Part shown: positions 15,246-23,205 of the stretch, in pieces
Layout: each line of letters opens with the position of its first letter
Numbering within the stretch: position 1 is the first letter of the stretch
Assembly (NCBI GenBank): GCA_021800315.1
Contig: JAJYZD010000012.1
Coordinates: forward strand, 1-26,492
Reading direction: 5' to 3'
Origin: Bacillota bacterium
GTDB lineage: Bacteria > Bacillota > Desulfotomaculia > Desulfotomaculales > JAJYZD01
Length of the DNA stretch: 26,492 nucleotides
Made by a program: the position numbers and the translations under genes
The notes under the pieces: generated by a model
Databases searched by the model: none
The model's input: the letters and a program-made list of their open reading frames with translations, nothing else
What the model was told of the DNA's origin: nothing

Positions 15246-16274
15246 CTAGATGGCCGCCCGCGCCCCCTCCGTGGTGAAGGGCGAGCCGATCCCGAAACCC
15301 GGCGCCACGCTGACCAGGGGCAGACCCCGGAACCAGCGGTCCAGGTTGTCCAGGAAGACCGCTCCGAAGCGGGGCGTGTACATGTCCGTCCAACTGGAAA
15401 TGTGGGGGGAGAGAAAAACGTTTTTGGCCGTCCACAGCTCGTCCCCGGGGGGGAGGTAGGAAGGCAGGGGATCCTTGATCCAGAATGTGTCGATGGCGGC
15501 TCCGGCGATCCATTCCCCGTTCAGGGCCTTGATGAGGGCCTCCTTGACCACCAGCGAACCACGGGCGCAGTTGATGAAGTAAGCCGTCTTTTTCATCAGG
15601 CCGAACCGGCGCTCGTCCATCATGCCCCTGGTGAACGGGGTTTCCGGTACGGCCAGCAGGACGAAGTCACCCCGCGAAAGGACCTCGTCCACCTTGTCCC
15701 GCGGATAGACCTCGTCCACGTCCGGCACGCCCGCGGCCGACCCGGTGCCGATGACGTGCATGCCAAAGCCCTTGGCCAGCCGGGCCGCCTCCCGGCCGAT
15801 GCCGCCCAGCCCGATGACGGCCAGGGTGCGGCCGCGCAACTCGCCGCCCATAAAACGTTCGAAATACATGTGTTTCTGGTTTTCCCGGATCCGGTCGTAA
15901 CGCTTGACGTGGTTGAGCATGAGCCCCATGACGAACTCGCCGATGGGTACGGCCGACCCGCCGGGGACGTGGACCAGGGGGATCTCCCGGGCCAGCAGGC
16001 CCGACTTCTCCCAGTGGTCGACGCCCGAGGAAAGGGTCTGCACCCATTTCAACCTTTTCATGCGCGGTATTTCCTTCACCAGTTGGAAGGCGAGAACGAT
16101 ATCGAATTTCTCGACCATGTCCTGGGGCACCAGGGTGTTGTCGAAGACCGGAAACACGCGCAGGGACCCGTCGGCAATCCGGCCGGGGAACCGCTCCCCG
16201 ATCAGGTCGGCCATCCGCCGGGCTTCCTCCGGGTAAACGACCAATACGTTGGTTGCATCCGCCCTGTCCTGCAT
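15246..16274 (-). CDS. D-isomer-specific 2-hydroxyacid dehydrogenase
   Basis: A ~342-aa NAD(P)-dependent enzyme interconverting 2-oxo acids and D-2-hydroxy acids. The Rossmann motif GLGGIG is at 155-160. The substrate-binding arginine is R238 (NCARGSLVV) and the catalytic histidine is H291 (SPHISSW). The usual acidic partner, Glu in the family motif before the proline, appears as Asp268 (KDPLP), a conservative but unusual change. The ATG at 16274 is favoured because GAGAGGGG lies 8 nt upstream; a GTG at 16283 would lie inside that site. It is the first gene of the long minus-strand array. Here it may reduce an aryl pyruvate to the aryl lactate, or oxidise an imported 2-hydroxy acid. It resembles FldH in position, though not necessarily in ancestry. 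Confidence 0.9.
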   Translation of the reverse strand: MQDRADATNVLVVYPEEARRMADLIGERFPGRIADGSLRVFPVFDNTLVPQDMVEKFDIVLAFQLVKEIPRMKRLKWVQTLSSGVDHWEKSGLLAREIPLVHVPGGSAVPIGEFVMGLMLNHVKRYDRIRENQKHMYFERFMGGELRGRTLAVIGLGGIGREAARLAKGFGMHVIGTGSAAGVPDVDEVYPRDKVDEVLSRGDFVLLAVPETPFTRGMMDERRFGLMKKTAYFINCARGSLVVKEALIKALNGEWIAGAAIDTFWIKDPLPSYLPPGDELWTAKNVFLSPHISSWTDMYTPRFGAVFLDNLDRWFRGLPLVSVAPGFGIGSPFTTEGARAAI

Positions 16275-16295
16275 GCCACGCACCCCTCTCGCGCT

Positions 16296-16321
16296 TTGGT
16301 TGACTGACTCCGGTCAGCCAA
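16296..16321. promoter_or_regulatory. Operator-like inverted repeat in the divergent region
   Basis: TTGGTTGAC (16296-16304) and GTCAGCCAA (16313-16321) form a 9-bp inverted repeat with one G-T style mismatch. A second perfect pair, CTGAC and GTCAG, is nested inside with a 4-nt spacer. It lies just upstream of the dehydrogenase start, within the predicted leader. This is a plausible site for a TetR- or GntR-type repressor, but no regulator gene is present nearby to pair it with. Confidence 0.4.
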
Positions 16322-16401
16322 TGCCCCGCCAGAGACGGCCGTCCTGCCACCCTACAAACCCGTCGGGATCTCTGGTAAAACATCCGCGGGTATTATCTGA
16401 A

Positions 16402-16430
16402 AATATAACGCCGGGGCCGCGAGCGGACAA
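16402..16430 (-). promoter_or_regulatory. Candidate promoter of the minus-strand catabolic operon
   Basis: On the minus strand, TTGTCC (16425-16430) and TATATT (16402-16407) are separated by 17 bp. The predicted start near 16395 gives a leader of ~120 nt containing the inverted repeat at 16296-16321. The match is moderate (4/6 and 5/6). Confidence 0.45.
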
Positions 16431-16644
16431 TCGCCAAAAAGGATGGAAACCAGGTGAGAAAAGAGCAATCGGAGTTAGCCCGAAAGTTTGATGCCGGCAT
16501 AACCCCTTTTCCCGGGTTGCGGGTGCAACCTTTCCACCGTCCCGCCCGGCGGCTCCCGGCCGGACCGCCGAACCAACCGATCCCCAAAACGGCCTTGCCG
16601 ATCCCACCCGAACCAGCTAATCCTTTTTCCACCCATAGCGGCGA

Positions 16645-16672
16645 TTGTATCAGCGAAGCAAAAAAATATAAT
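16645..16672 (+). promoter_or_regulatory. Candidate promoter of the plus-strand ligase operon
   Basis: TTGTAT (16645-16650) lies 16 bp before a perfect TATAAT (16667-16672), in an AT-rich island of an otherwise GC-rich region. A second TATAAT at 16679-16684 overlaps the predicted start. The -35 match is weak, so exact initiation is uncertain. Confidence 0.45.
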
Positions 16673-16706
16673 TAGTAATATAATCCGAAAATTCACGAAA
16701 AGAGTT

Positions 16707-16740
16707 CTGCCTTTTGGCCGCCAACGGTTCGTTAAGGCAG
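16707..16740 (+). other. Leader hairpin upstream of the plus-strand operon
   Basis: CTGCCTT (16707-16713) pairs perfectly with AAGGCAG (16734-16740). An inner AACG/CGTT pair (16723-16726, 16730-16733) stacks on it after a 9-nt bulge. It lies ~77 nt before the first start codon and has no T-tract. It may be an mRNA stability or regulatory element, or chance. Confidence 0.25.
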
Positions 16741-16817
16741 GAAAACGGCGGCGAGGCCATAATTATTCTTCTAAGGGCACCCGGGTAGGCAAAATATTCC
16801 CAGAGAGGAGAAGAGCC

Positions 16818-18413
16818 GTGAATTTCGCCCGTTTTGGCCACATCAACGCTCAGAAGTACCCGCACAAGCTGTTCCTGATCGAACGGACCCCGTCGGCTGA
16901 TTTACGCCGCACCCTTACCTGGAGCGAGTTCGATGCCCAGACCAACCAGGTTGCCAACTTCCTCCAAAAGGACCTGGGCATCGGCAAGGGCGACTTTGTC
17001 CTCCACCTGCAAATGAACAGCCTGGAATGGCTGGTGACCTATCACGCCGTCCTGCGGGCGGGCGCGGTGGTGGTACCCCTCAATTTCCGTTTCGCCGCCG
17101 CCGATATACGTTATGCGGCCGAAGTGTGCCGGCCCAAGGCTTTCATCCTGGAGGACGGTTTCCTGCCCAAGGTCGAGCCGGTGCGTAAAGCGATGGACAG
17201 CATCCAGCATTACATCTGTCTGGGAGACGCGCCCCCGGGCATGGCCTCTTACGCGGACATCCTCCGGACCGCCCCCGCCTCCGACGTCCTGGTGGACACG
17301 GAAGACCAGGACCTGGGCGAACTGATGTTCACCTCCGGGACCACCGGCCCGCCCAAGGCCGTGGCCCAGGCCCACACCACGCTGTACAACGTGGCCGTCG
17401 GTTGCGCCCTGTCCTACAGCGAGGGACACGACACCGTCTACCTGGCTCCGCACCCCTTTTACCACAGCGGCAGCCTCTTTTTGTCCTTCCCTTCCTACCT
17501 GGCCGGCGGCCAAATCGTAATTTTAAAGGAACTCACCAACCCCCGCTGGCTGCTTGCGACCATTGCCGAAGAAAAGGTCAACAACGGGTGGGTGACCGTC
17601 CCCTGCATGTCGGACTCGGTCAACGCCGTCAAACGCGGCGACATCGACCTCCGGGAATTTGATTTTTCCCACGTGACCGGGAACATAGTCATCGGCGCCC
17701 AGCCGGTCCCCTATTCCCTCTTCCGGGACATGAAGGACCTGTTTCCCTTCAAGACCGGCAACATTTACGGCATTACCGAGGGAGGCGGCGGCGGCAGCTT
17801 CAACCTCTACGATCCCGATGTTCTTACCCGTCCCGGCTCCATCGGCAAACCCACCTTCAATACGGCCGCCCGCATCGTGGACGAACAGGACAACGACGTA
17901 CCCGTGGGCACGGTGGGCGAACTCCTGCTCAAGGGCCCCCGGGTCATGAAGGAATACTTCCGCAATCCCGGACTGACCGCCCAGGTGGTTAAAGACGGCT
18001 GGCTCCATACCGGCGACATGGTGAAGGCGGACGAAGACGGTTTCGTGTACATCGCGGACCGCAAAAAAGACCTCATCATCCGGGGCGGGGAAAACATCTT
18101 CCCCTTGGAAATCGAGGACGTATTGCACCGCCATCCCAAAATCGCCGACGTGGCGGTCATCGGCTATCCCCACGAACGCCTGGTGGAGATAGCCTGCGCC
18201 GTCGTCCAACTCCATAACGGCCAGGCGATGGAGGAGGCGGAAGTGGTGGAGTTCTGCCAGGAACAGGGACTGGCCCGCTACAAGTGGCCGGAGAAGGTCG
18301 TCTTCGCCCCGGTGCTGCGCAACCCCACCGGCAAGATCCAGAAGTTCCTGCTGCGGGAAAAGTACGTCGGCACAAGGAGCGCCGTCTACCATCCCGACGA
18401 TCGAAAGGAGTAA
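16818..18413 (+). CDS. AMP-forming acyl-CoA ligase, first gene of the plus operon
   Basis: A 531-aa ANL-superfamily ligase. The phosphate loop FTSGTTGPPKA is at 171-181. The adenine motif is unusually glycine-rich (YGITEGGGGGSF). The C-terminal swing domain has DRKKDLIIRGGENIFP, and the catalytic lysine is K506 (NPTGKIQKF). It belongs to the FadD/long-chain and aryl-CoA ligase group; the substrate is unknown. The start is GTG at 16818 with AGGAG 8 nt upstream. It opens the divergent operon and is followed after 5 nt by a phenylacetate-CoA-ligase-family gene, indicating co-expression of ligases of two different subfamilies. Confidence 0.87.
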   Translation: MNFARFGHINAQKYPHKLFLIERTPSADLRRTLTWSEFDAQTNQVANFLQKDLGIGKGDFVLHLQMNSLEWLVTYHAVLRAGAVVVPLNFRFAAADIRYAAEVCRPKAFILEDGFLPKVEPVRKAMDSIQHYICLGDAPPGMASYADILRTAPASDVLVDTEDQDLGELMFTSGTTGPPKAVAQAHTTLYNVAVGCALSYSEGHDTVYLAPHPFYHSGSLFLSFPSYLAGGQIVILKELTNPRWLLATIAEEKVNNGWVTVPCMSDSVNAVKRGDIDLREFDFSHVTGNIVIGAQPVPYSLFRDMKDLFPFKTGNIYGITEGGGGGSFNLYDPDVLTRPGSIGKPTFNTAARIVDEQDNDVPVGTVGELLLKGPRVMKEYFRNPGLTAQVVKDGWLHTGDMVKADEDGFVYIADRKKDLIIRGGENIFPLEIEDVLHRHPKIADVAVIGYPHERLVEIACAVVQLHNGQAMEEAEVVEFCQEQGLARYKWPEKVVFAPVLRNPTGKIQKFLLREKYVGTRSAVYHPDDRKE

Positions 18414-18418
18414 GCGCC

Positions 18419-19720
18419 GTGGCCTTTTACGATTGGGAAACCGAAACCATGCCCCTGGAGGTGCTCTCCGGCCTCCAACTCGAGAAATTCCGCGCCCAGG
18501 TGGGCCGGGTGTACCGTAACGCCTTCCTGGGCGGGCGCTACCGCGCTGCCGGCCTCGTGCCCGGCGATATCAAGGACTGGGACGACCTTGCCCGGGTGCC
18601 TTTCCTGACCAAGGACGACCTGCGGGAGAACTATCCCACCGGTCTGCTGTCGGGCGTCATGGCGCGGGTGGTCCGGGTCCACCTCACTTCGGGCACCACC
18701 GGCGTACCCGTACCAATGGTCTATACCGCGGGCGATATCGAGGTGTGGGCCGCCTGCATGGCCCGCAGTTTCACCGCCGGCGGCCTGACCAGGGACGACG
18801 TCGTCCAGCAGGCCCACGGCTACGGCCTCTTCACCGGCGGTCTGGGTTTCCACTACGGGCTGGAGAGGGTGGGCGCCTGCGTCATACCCACCGGGTCCGG
18901 AAACACCGAAAAACAGTTGCGGATCATGCGGGAATGGGGAACCACGGTCTTTACGGGCACCCCGACCTACGCCCTCCACGTCGGGGAAATCGCCCTGGAG
19001 AAGGGCATCGACCCGGTCCGCGACCTGGGCTTGCGCCTGGGTTTCCACGGGGGCGAGCCGTGTTCCGACGAAATGCGCCGGCGCATCGACGAACGACTGG
19101 GCTATGCCGCCCACGGCGGCGGCATGCGCCGCTGCTACGGTCTGACCGAAATGGGCGGCCCGTTCGCCATGGACTGTGAATACGTCACCGGCATCCACGT
19201 CTGGGGCGACCATTACCTGATGGAGGTGCTGGATCCCCTCACCCTCGAGCCGGTGGGTCCCGGCGAGCCCGGCGAACTGGTGCTGTCCAACCTGAGCTTC
19301 GAGGCCATGCCCTTTTTGCGCTACCGTACCGGTGACCGGGTCACCGCCACGGTCGAGCCGTGCCCCTGCGGCCGCACCCACCCCCGTATCACCCGCTTCC
19401 TGGGTCGGGTGGACGACATGCTGCTGGTTTCCGGCACGAACGTCTTCCCCAGCCAGGTGGAGTACGTCCTGCTGCAGCACGGCGAACTCTCCGAACACTG
19501 GCGCATTGTCGTCGGTGAGCGCAAAGGGCTCCACACCCTGCGGGTCCAGGTGGAACCCCGGCCCGGGGTCGCGTTGGACGAATCCCTGGTTGCCCTGCTG
19601 GAGGGCAGGCTAAAGGAGTCCCTGTCCATCACCTGCCGGATCGAGCCGCAAGCGTGCGGCGCCCTGCCCCGCTTCGAAGGCAAGGCGGTCCGGGTGGTGG
19701 ACGAACGCTCCCGGGAATAG
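18419..19720 (+). CDS. Phenylacetate-CoA ligase family protein (copy 1)
   Basis: A 433-aa ligase of the PaaK family, which activates phenylacetate or related aryl acids to CoA thioesters; the length is typical. Early landmarks are FYDWETETMP and the loop TSGTTGVPV at 90-98. MRRCYGLTEMGGP is the adenine-side motif, and PCPCGRTHPRI is the conserved cysteine-containing segment before the C-terminal domain (GRVDDMLLVSGTNVFPSQ). The GTG start at 18419 has AAAGGAG 8 nt upstream, overlapping the end of the preceding ligase gene. The reading frame stays open upstream, but inside that gene. A phenylacetyl-CoA link to IorAB fits the context; substrates may differ between this copy and the one at 21530. 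Confidence 0.9.
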   Translation: MAFYDWETETMPLEVLSGLQLEKFRAQVGRVYRNAFLGGRYRAAGLVPGDIKDWDDLARVPFLTKDDLRENYPTGLLSGVMARVVRVHLTSGTTGVPVPMVYTAGDIEVWAACMARSFTAGGLTRDDVVQQAHGYGLFTGGLGFHYGLERVGACVIPTGSGNTEKQLRIMREWGTTVFTGTPTYALHVGEIALEKGIDPVRDLGLRLGFHGGEPCSDEMRRRIDERLGYAAHGGGMRRCYGLTEMGGPFAMDCEYVTGIHVWGDHYLMEVLDPLTLEPVGPGEPGELVLSNLSFEAMPFLRYRTGDRVTATVEPCPCGRTHPRITRFLGRVDDMLLVSGTNVFPSQVEYVLLQHGELSEHWRIVVGERKGLHTLRVQVEPRPGVALDESLVALLEGRLKESLSITCRIEPQACGALPRFEGKAVRVVDERSRE

Positions 19721-19999
19721 GATGATATATCCGGTGTCAAGGCTCATGCCCGGCCGGGCCCGGACCGGGGGGGAGACGGGGGCCGGTTTCCCCGGATCCC
19801 TTGGCCGGTCTGGTTTCCCGGCCCCACGGTGGCTGTTCGTTCCCGGGGGCGGGCAGTCATCAAAACAGGGCCGGAGCCTCTCACGCATATAACGGATACC
19901 AAAGGAGGTGGTCAGCCGGACCAACCCAAACGAGCCCGCCTAAGGATACGGGCACGGCGCGCGAAGGAAAAACACCATCAAACCAAAGGAGGGGTATCA
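19721..19999 (+). other. Intergenic region before the MFS gene
   Basis: These 279 bp contain no convincing gene. The reading frame of the transporter is open through part of it, but the strong AAAGGAGGGG just before 20000 sets the start there. A second, longer Shine-Dalgarno-like element at 19901-19920 has no usable start codon behind it apart from an overlapping GTG that would give a 12-codon frame ending at 19943. No terminator with a T-tract is seen. Confidence 0.45.
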
Positions 20000-21208
20000 A
20001 TGGCGCACGAGGAATCGTTCCAGCCGGACGGCTACCGTTGGGTAATGCTGATCTTGTTCGTACTATTATCCCTGTTTTTATGGTCGGCCTGGTTCGCCCA
20101 GGCTCCGCTTCTGGATGCTTACTGGGGCAAGGTTTTCCACATCGGCGCCGCCACCGGCAACCTTCTGCTTTCCCTGCCTGGTTTGGTCGCCATCTTTCTG
20201 GGCGTTTCCACCGGCCGCTGGCTTGACACCGTCGGCACGAAGAAAATGCTCGGGATCGGCGCCATCTGCGGTCTGGTCGGTTTCGGCCTGCGCCCCCTGT
20301 TCATGACCTCCTTCCCTACCCAGGCCGTCCTGACCGTCATCGCCGGCTACAGCATCTGCGCCCTTACCGCATCCCTCGGCCCGCTGATGATCGAGTGGTT
20401 CGGCCATGAAAAGGCCCACAGTTTCATCGGCATCGGGGCCGGCTCCTTTTTCATCGGCGGGGGTCTGGGCATCATCGTCACCGTCTCCCTGCTGGGTCCG
20501 CTGGGCCTCGTCAATACCTTCTGGGTTTACAGCATCCTCATCCTGGTCATCACCGTGCTGTGGTGGATCCTGGCCCGCGGCAAGGAAACCGCCGGCCGGG
20601 GGGTGGAGAAACCTTCCTTCGCCAGCGAGTTCAAAAACGTCATGCAGGCGCCTTCGGCCTGGGTTAACCTGTTGGTGGCCGTTTTCGTCGGCGGGGCAAC
20701 CGTCTTTGCCATGGGCTTTTTGCCCATGCAGATGGCCATCGCCAACAAGCTTTCACCGGCCACGGCCGGCACCATCGCCGGTCTCTTCCCCATCGCCATG
20801 GGCGCGGGCCTGATCTTTCTACCTCCTCTGGCCGGCCGCTGGGGCAGGAAGGTTACGGGCCTGATTTTCATGATCATCACCCTGGCCGTCTGGCTCGTTT
20901 ACTCCAGCCAGCCCTCCTGGGCCATCGGCGGCCTGATCCTGGCGGCCATCCTGTTCGGCCTCTTCTTCGAGGTACCGTGGGCCCTTGCCTTCTCCCTCCA
21001 GGAGAGCATGCCCGGCGTCACCCCGGTCAACATGGGAGTGGCCGCCGGAGCCTACACGGTCGGTACCAACATCGGCGTTTTCGTCCTGCCCCTCATTCTG
21101 GGTTCCTTCGTCCAAAGCGCCGGACTGGCCGGCGGTACCTGGTCCCTTTTCGTCACCTACCTGATTGCGCTGGTGGCCTTGATTATCGTCAAGGAAAAGA
21201 AAGCCTGA
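20000..21208 (+). CDS. Major facilitator superfamily transporter
   Basis: A 402-aa polytopic membrane protein with about 12 predicted transmembrane helices. A motif-A-like loop, GRWLDTVGTKKMLGIG, falls between helices 2 and 3. The charged central loop between the halves is near residues 190-215 (RGKETAGRGVEKPS). Length and layout fit an MFS permease. The ATG at 20000 has AAAGGAGGGG 5 nt upstream. Placed between two PaaK-type ligases, it is a good candidate importer of the aromatic or organic acid these ligases activate, or an exporter of an end product. The substrate cannot be read from sequence; families such as oxalate/formate or nitrate-nitrite antiporters are possible relatives. Confidence 0.88.
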   Translation: MAHEESFQPDGYRWVMLILFVLLSLFLWSAWFAQAPLLDAYWGKVFHIGAATGNLLLSLPGLVAIFLGVSTGRWLDTVGTKKMLGIGAICGLVGFGLRPLFMTSFPTQAVLTVIAGYSICALTASLGPLMIEWFGHEKAHSFIGIGAGSFFIGGGLGIIVTVSLLGPLGLVNTFWVYSILILVITVLWWILARGKETAGRGVEKPSFASEFKNVMQAPSAWVNLLVAVFVGGATVFAMGFLPMQMAIANKLSPATAGTIAGLFPIAMGAGLIFLPPLAGRWGRKVTGLIFMIITLAVWLVYSSQPSWAIGGLILAAILFGLFFEVPWALAFSLQESMPGVTPVNMGVAAGAYTVGTNIGVFVLPLILGSFVQSAGLAGGTWSLFVTYLIALVALIIVKEKKA

Positions 21209-21300
21209 CCAACCGGTCTCCGGCGCCGGCGGTTCGCGGGGGCTCCCCTGCAGCCGCCGGGCGCCGGGTTGATACCGTCGGGGAACGCAAGATGACCAGC

Positions 21301-21339
21301 CCGCGGGCCGGAGCCGCCTTAACCGGCTCCGGCCCGCGG
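21301..21339 (+). other. Perfect 16-bp GC hairpin in the MFS-ligase gap
   Basis: A 16-bp perfect inverted repeat (21301-21316 with 21324-21339) with a 7-nt loop lies ~90 nt after the MFS stop. No T-run follows, so it is not a textbook terminator. It may be an mRNA processing or stabilising structure, or a partial terminator that adjusts expression of downstream genes. The rest of 21209-21529 shows no gene. Confidence 0.6.
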
Positions 21340-21529
21340 CTGACCGCGGCCGGCTGCCTGGTTTCCTTTATCGCCCTGGTCAAGGAGAATAGAGCCCGGG
21401 TTATCGTCCCACCGCCCAACCGTTCACGCCCGCCTGCGCCGAACGCCCCCGTTGTCCGCTGACCGGGCTTCCAAGGGAAAAGACCGGAGAATAAAGTTTG
21501 CACCGGCCGGGAGAAGGAGGTTTCGCCTT

Positions 21530-22861
21530 TTGGAACACGACCGCCTTTATTGGAACCCGCTCCTGGAAACCATGCCCCGCGAAAAACTGAGAGACCTCCA
21601 ACTGGCCAAGTTCCAGCGTATCCTACGCTGGGCCTGGGCGAACTCGCCCCTTTACCGGCGGCTTTACGACGCGGCCGGACTGGTGCCGGACGACATCAGG
21701 ACCTGGGACGACGTGCGCCGGATCCCCACCCTGGAGAAGGAGCATTACCGGAGCGCCCAGGCCAAGGATCCCTGGCCCTACGGGGAATCGCTCTGCGTGC
21801 CCATCGAGGAAGTGACCAATTACCACCAGACCAGCGGCACCACCGGCCAGCCCGTCTACCAGCCGGACACCTGGCGGGACTGGGAATGGTGGACCGAGTG
21901 CTGGTGTTACATCATGTGGGCCATGGGTTTCCGCAACACCGACCGGGTCTTTGTGCCCTTCGGCTACAACGTGTTCGTCGCTTACTGGGCGGGCCACTAC
22001 GCGGCCGAGAAACTGGGTTGCGAAGTGGTCCCGGGGGGTGTCCTGAATACGGCGGAGAGGCTCCTCAAGATGAAGGAACTCCAAGTCACCGCCTTTATGG
22101 CCACCCCCACCTACGTGCTGGGGATGGCGGAAACCGCCCGCGAAAAGCTGGGCCTCGACCCCCGCGGCATGGGTATCCGGCGCATCCTGTGCGCGGGCGA
22201 ACCCGGCGCGTCCGTCCCTTCCACCAAGCGGCGGATGGAGGAAGCCTGGGGGGCGGACGTGTACGACCACATCGGGGCCACCGAGATCGGCGGCTGGGCC
22301 TACGAGTGCACCCATAAACCCGGGGGCACCCACGTCAACGAGGGCATGTTCCTGGTGGAACTGGTCGACCTGGAAACCGGAGCCCCCGTAGAGGAACCCG
22401 GCCGGCTGGGACGGATCGTCATCACCGCCCTGGACCGCCTGGCCCAACCCTGCGTCCGCTTCGATTCCAAGGACGTGGCCATGTGGGCGGACGACTGTAC
22501 CTGCGGACGGACCTTCCGCGTCTTGAAGGGCGGCATCCACGGCCGCACCGACCACATCACCAAGGTCAAGGGCGTGCTCTTTTCCCCCGTCAGCGTGGAG
22601 GAACTGGTACGCGAAATGCCCGAACTCGGCGACGAGTTCGAGCTGATCGTCCAAAAGAACGGCGACATCGACGAAGTCACCCTGAAGGTGGAGTTGCAGC
22701 CCCATTGTTGCGCCCGGGAGGCCGACGTCCGGGAGAAACTCGCGCGGGAATTCCGGATGAAGACCAACTTGAACTGCCGCCTGGAGTTTCACCCGTTCGG
22801 CCGGTTGCCCCGCTACGAAGTGAAAGCGAAGCGCTTCAAGGATCTGCGCCAGGACCATTGA
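21530..22861 (+). CDS. Phenylacetate-CoA ligase family protein (copy 2)
   Basis: A 443-aa PaaK-family ligase, clearly diverged from the copy at 18419. It begins EHDRLYWNPLLETMPREKLR, the standard PaaK opening. The loop HQTSGTTGQP is at 99-108. The adenine-side motif is YDHIGATEIGGW in place of the usual YGLTE type. DCTCGRTFRV carries the conserved cysteines, followed by GRTDHITKVKGVLFSP. The start is TTG at 21530 with AAGGAGG 9 nt upstream; the frame is open earlier, but without a ribosome-binding site. The altered core motif suggests a different aryl acid from copy 1. It is followed after 15 nt by a small unknown gene. Confidence 0.88.
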   Translation: MEHDRLYWNPLLETMPREKLRDLQLAKFQRILRWAWANSPLYRRLYDAAGLVPDDIRTWDDVRRIPTLEKEHYRSAQAKDPWPYGESLCVPIEEVTNYHQTSGTTGQPVYQPDTWRDWEWWTECWCYIMWAMGFRNTDRVFVPFGYNVFVAYWAGHYAAEKLGCEVVPGGVLNTAERLLKMKELQVTAFMATPTYVLGMAETAREKLGLDPRGMGIRRILCAGEPGASVPSTKRRMEEAWGADVYDHIGATEIGGWAYECTHKPGGTHVNEGMFLVELVDLETGAPVEEPGRLGRIVITALDRLAQPCVRFDSKDVAMWADDCTCGRTFRVLKGGIHGRTDHITKVKGVLFSPVSVEELVREMPELGDEFELIVQKNGDIDEVTLKVELQPHCCAREADVREKLAREFRMKTNLNCRLEFHPFGRLPRYEVKAKRFKDLRQDH

Positions 22862-22876
22862 AGGAGGTGCTAATCA

Positions 22877-23068
22877 ATGACCCGGTCAGACGACGCCCCG
22901 GTCGTAGAGATCATACTCAGGATCAAGGAAGAGATTTTAAAACTGAGGAAAACAGCGGGGCACCTGCCCTGCGTCGACCGCAACTGCGAGCGGCTTTTGG
23001 CCGGCGTAGCCATGCTGGAGCTGGATATCGTCGATGTCTACACCCTGTTACAGGACAAGTCGGCCTAG
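22877..23068 (+). CDS. Small protein of unknown function with CVDRNC pair
   Basis: A 63-aa protein. It has an excellent ribosome-binding site (AAGGAGGTG at 22861-22869, 7 nt before the ATG) and sits 15 nt after a PaaK-type ligase, so it is very likely translated. It is predicted almost entirely helical: a Lys/Glu-rich first helix (about 10-26), two cysteines spaced C-x4-C (C32, C37) at the turn, and a hydrophobic second helix (about 38-58). No signal peptide or membrane segment is evident. I do not recognise a family. The layout suggests a helical-hairpin partner subunit or chaperone for one of the ligases, possibly with a metal or disulfide at the cysteines; this is inference only. Confidence 0.75.
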   Translation: MTRSDDAPVVEIILRIKEEILKLRKTAGHLPCVDRNCERLLAGVAMLELDIVDVYTLLQDKSA

Positions 23069-23205
23069 ACCGCCGCGGGAGGGGAAAAAATTGGGCCGGC
23101 CGTTCACCGGTCCGGAGATTACCGGTGCCGACGGCCCTTACCGCAATCCGCAGACCCCGCGCCGGCCGTCGACCGCCTTTCCAGTAATATTAGGGAGGGA
23201 TGACA

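Noticed and set aside
16441..16650. A riboswitch or leader RNA in the divergent region
   Set aside because: I compared it with c-di-GMP, TPP, THF, preQ1 and Moco motifs by eye and found no matching conserved core.
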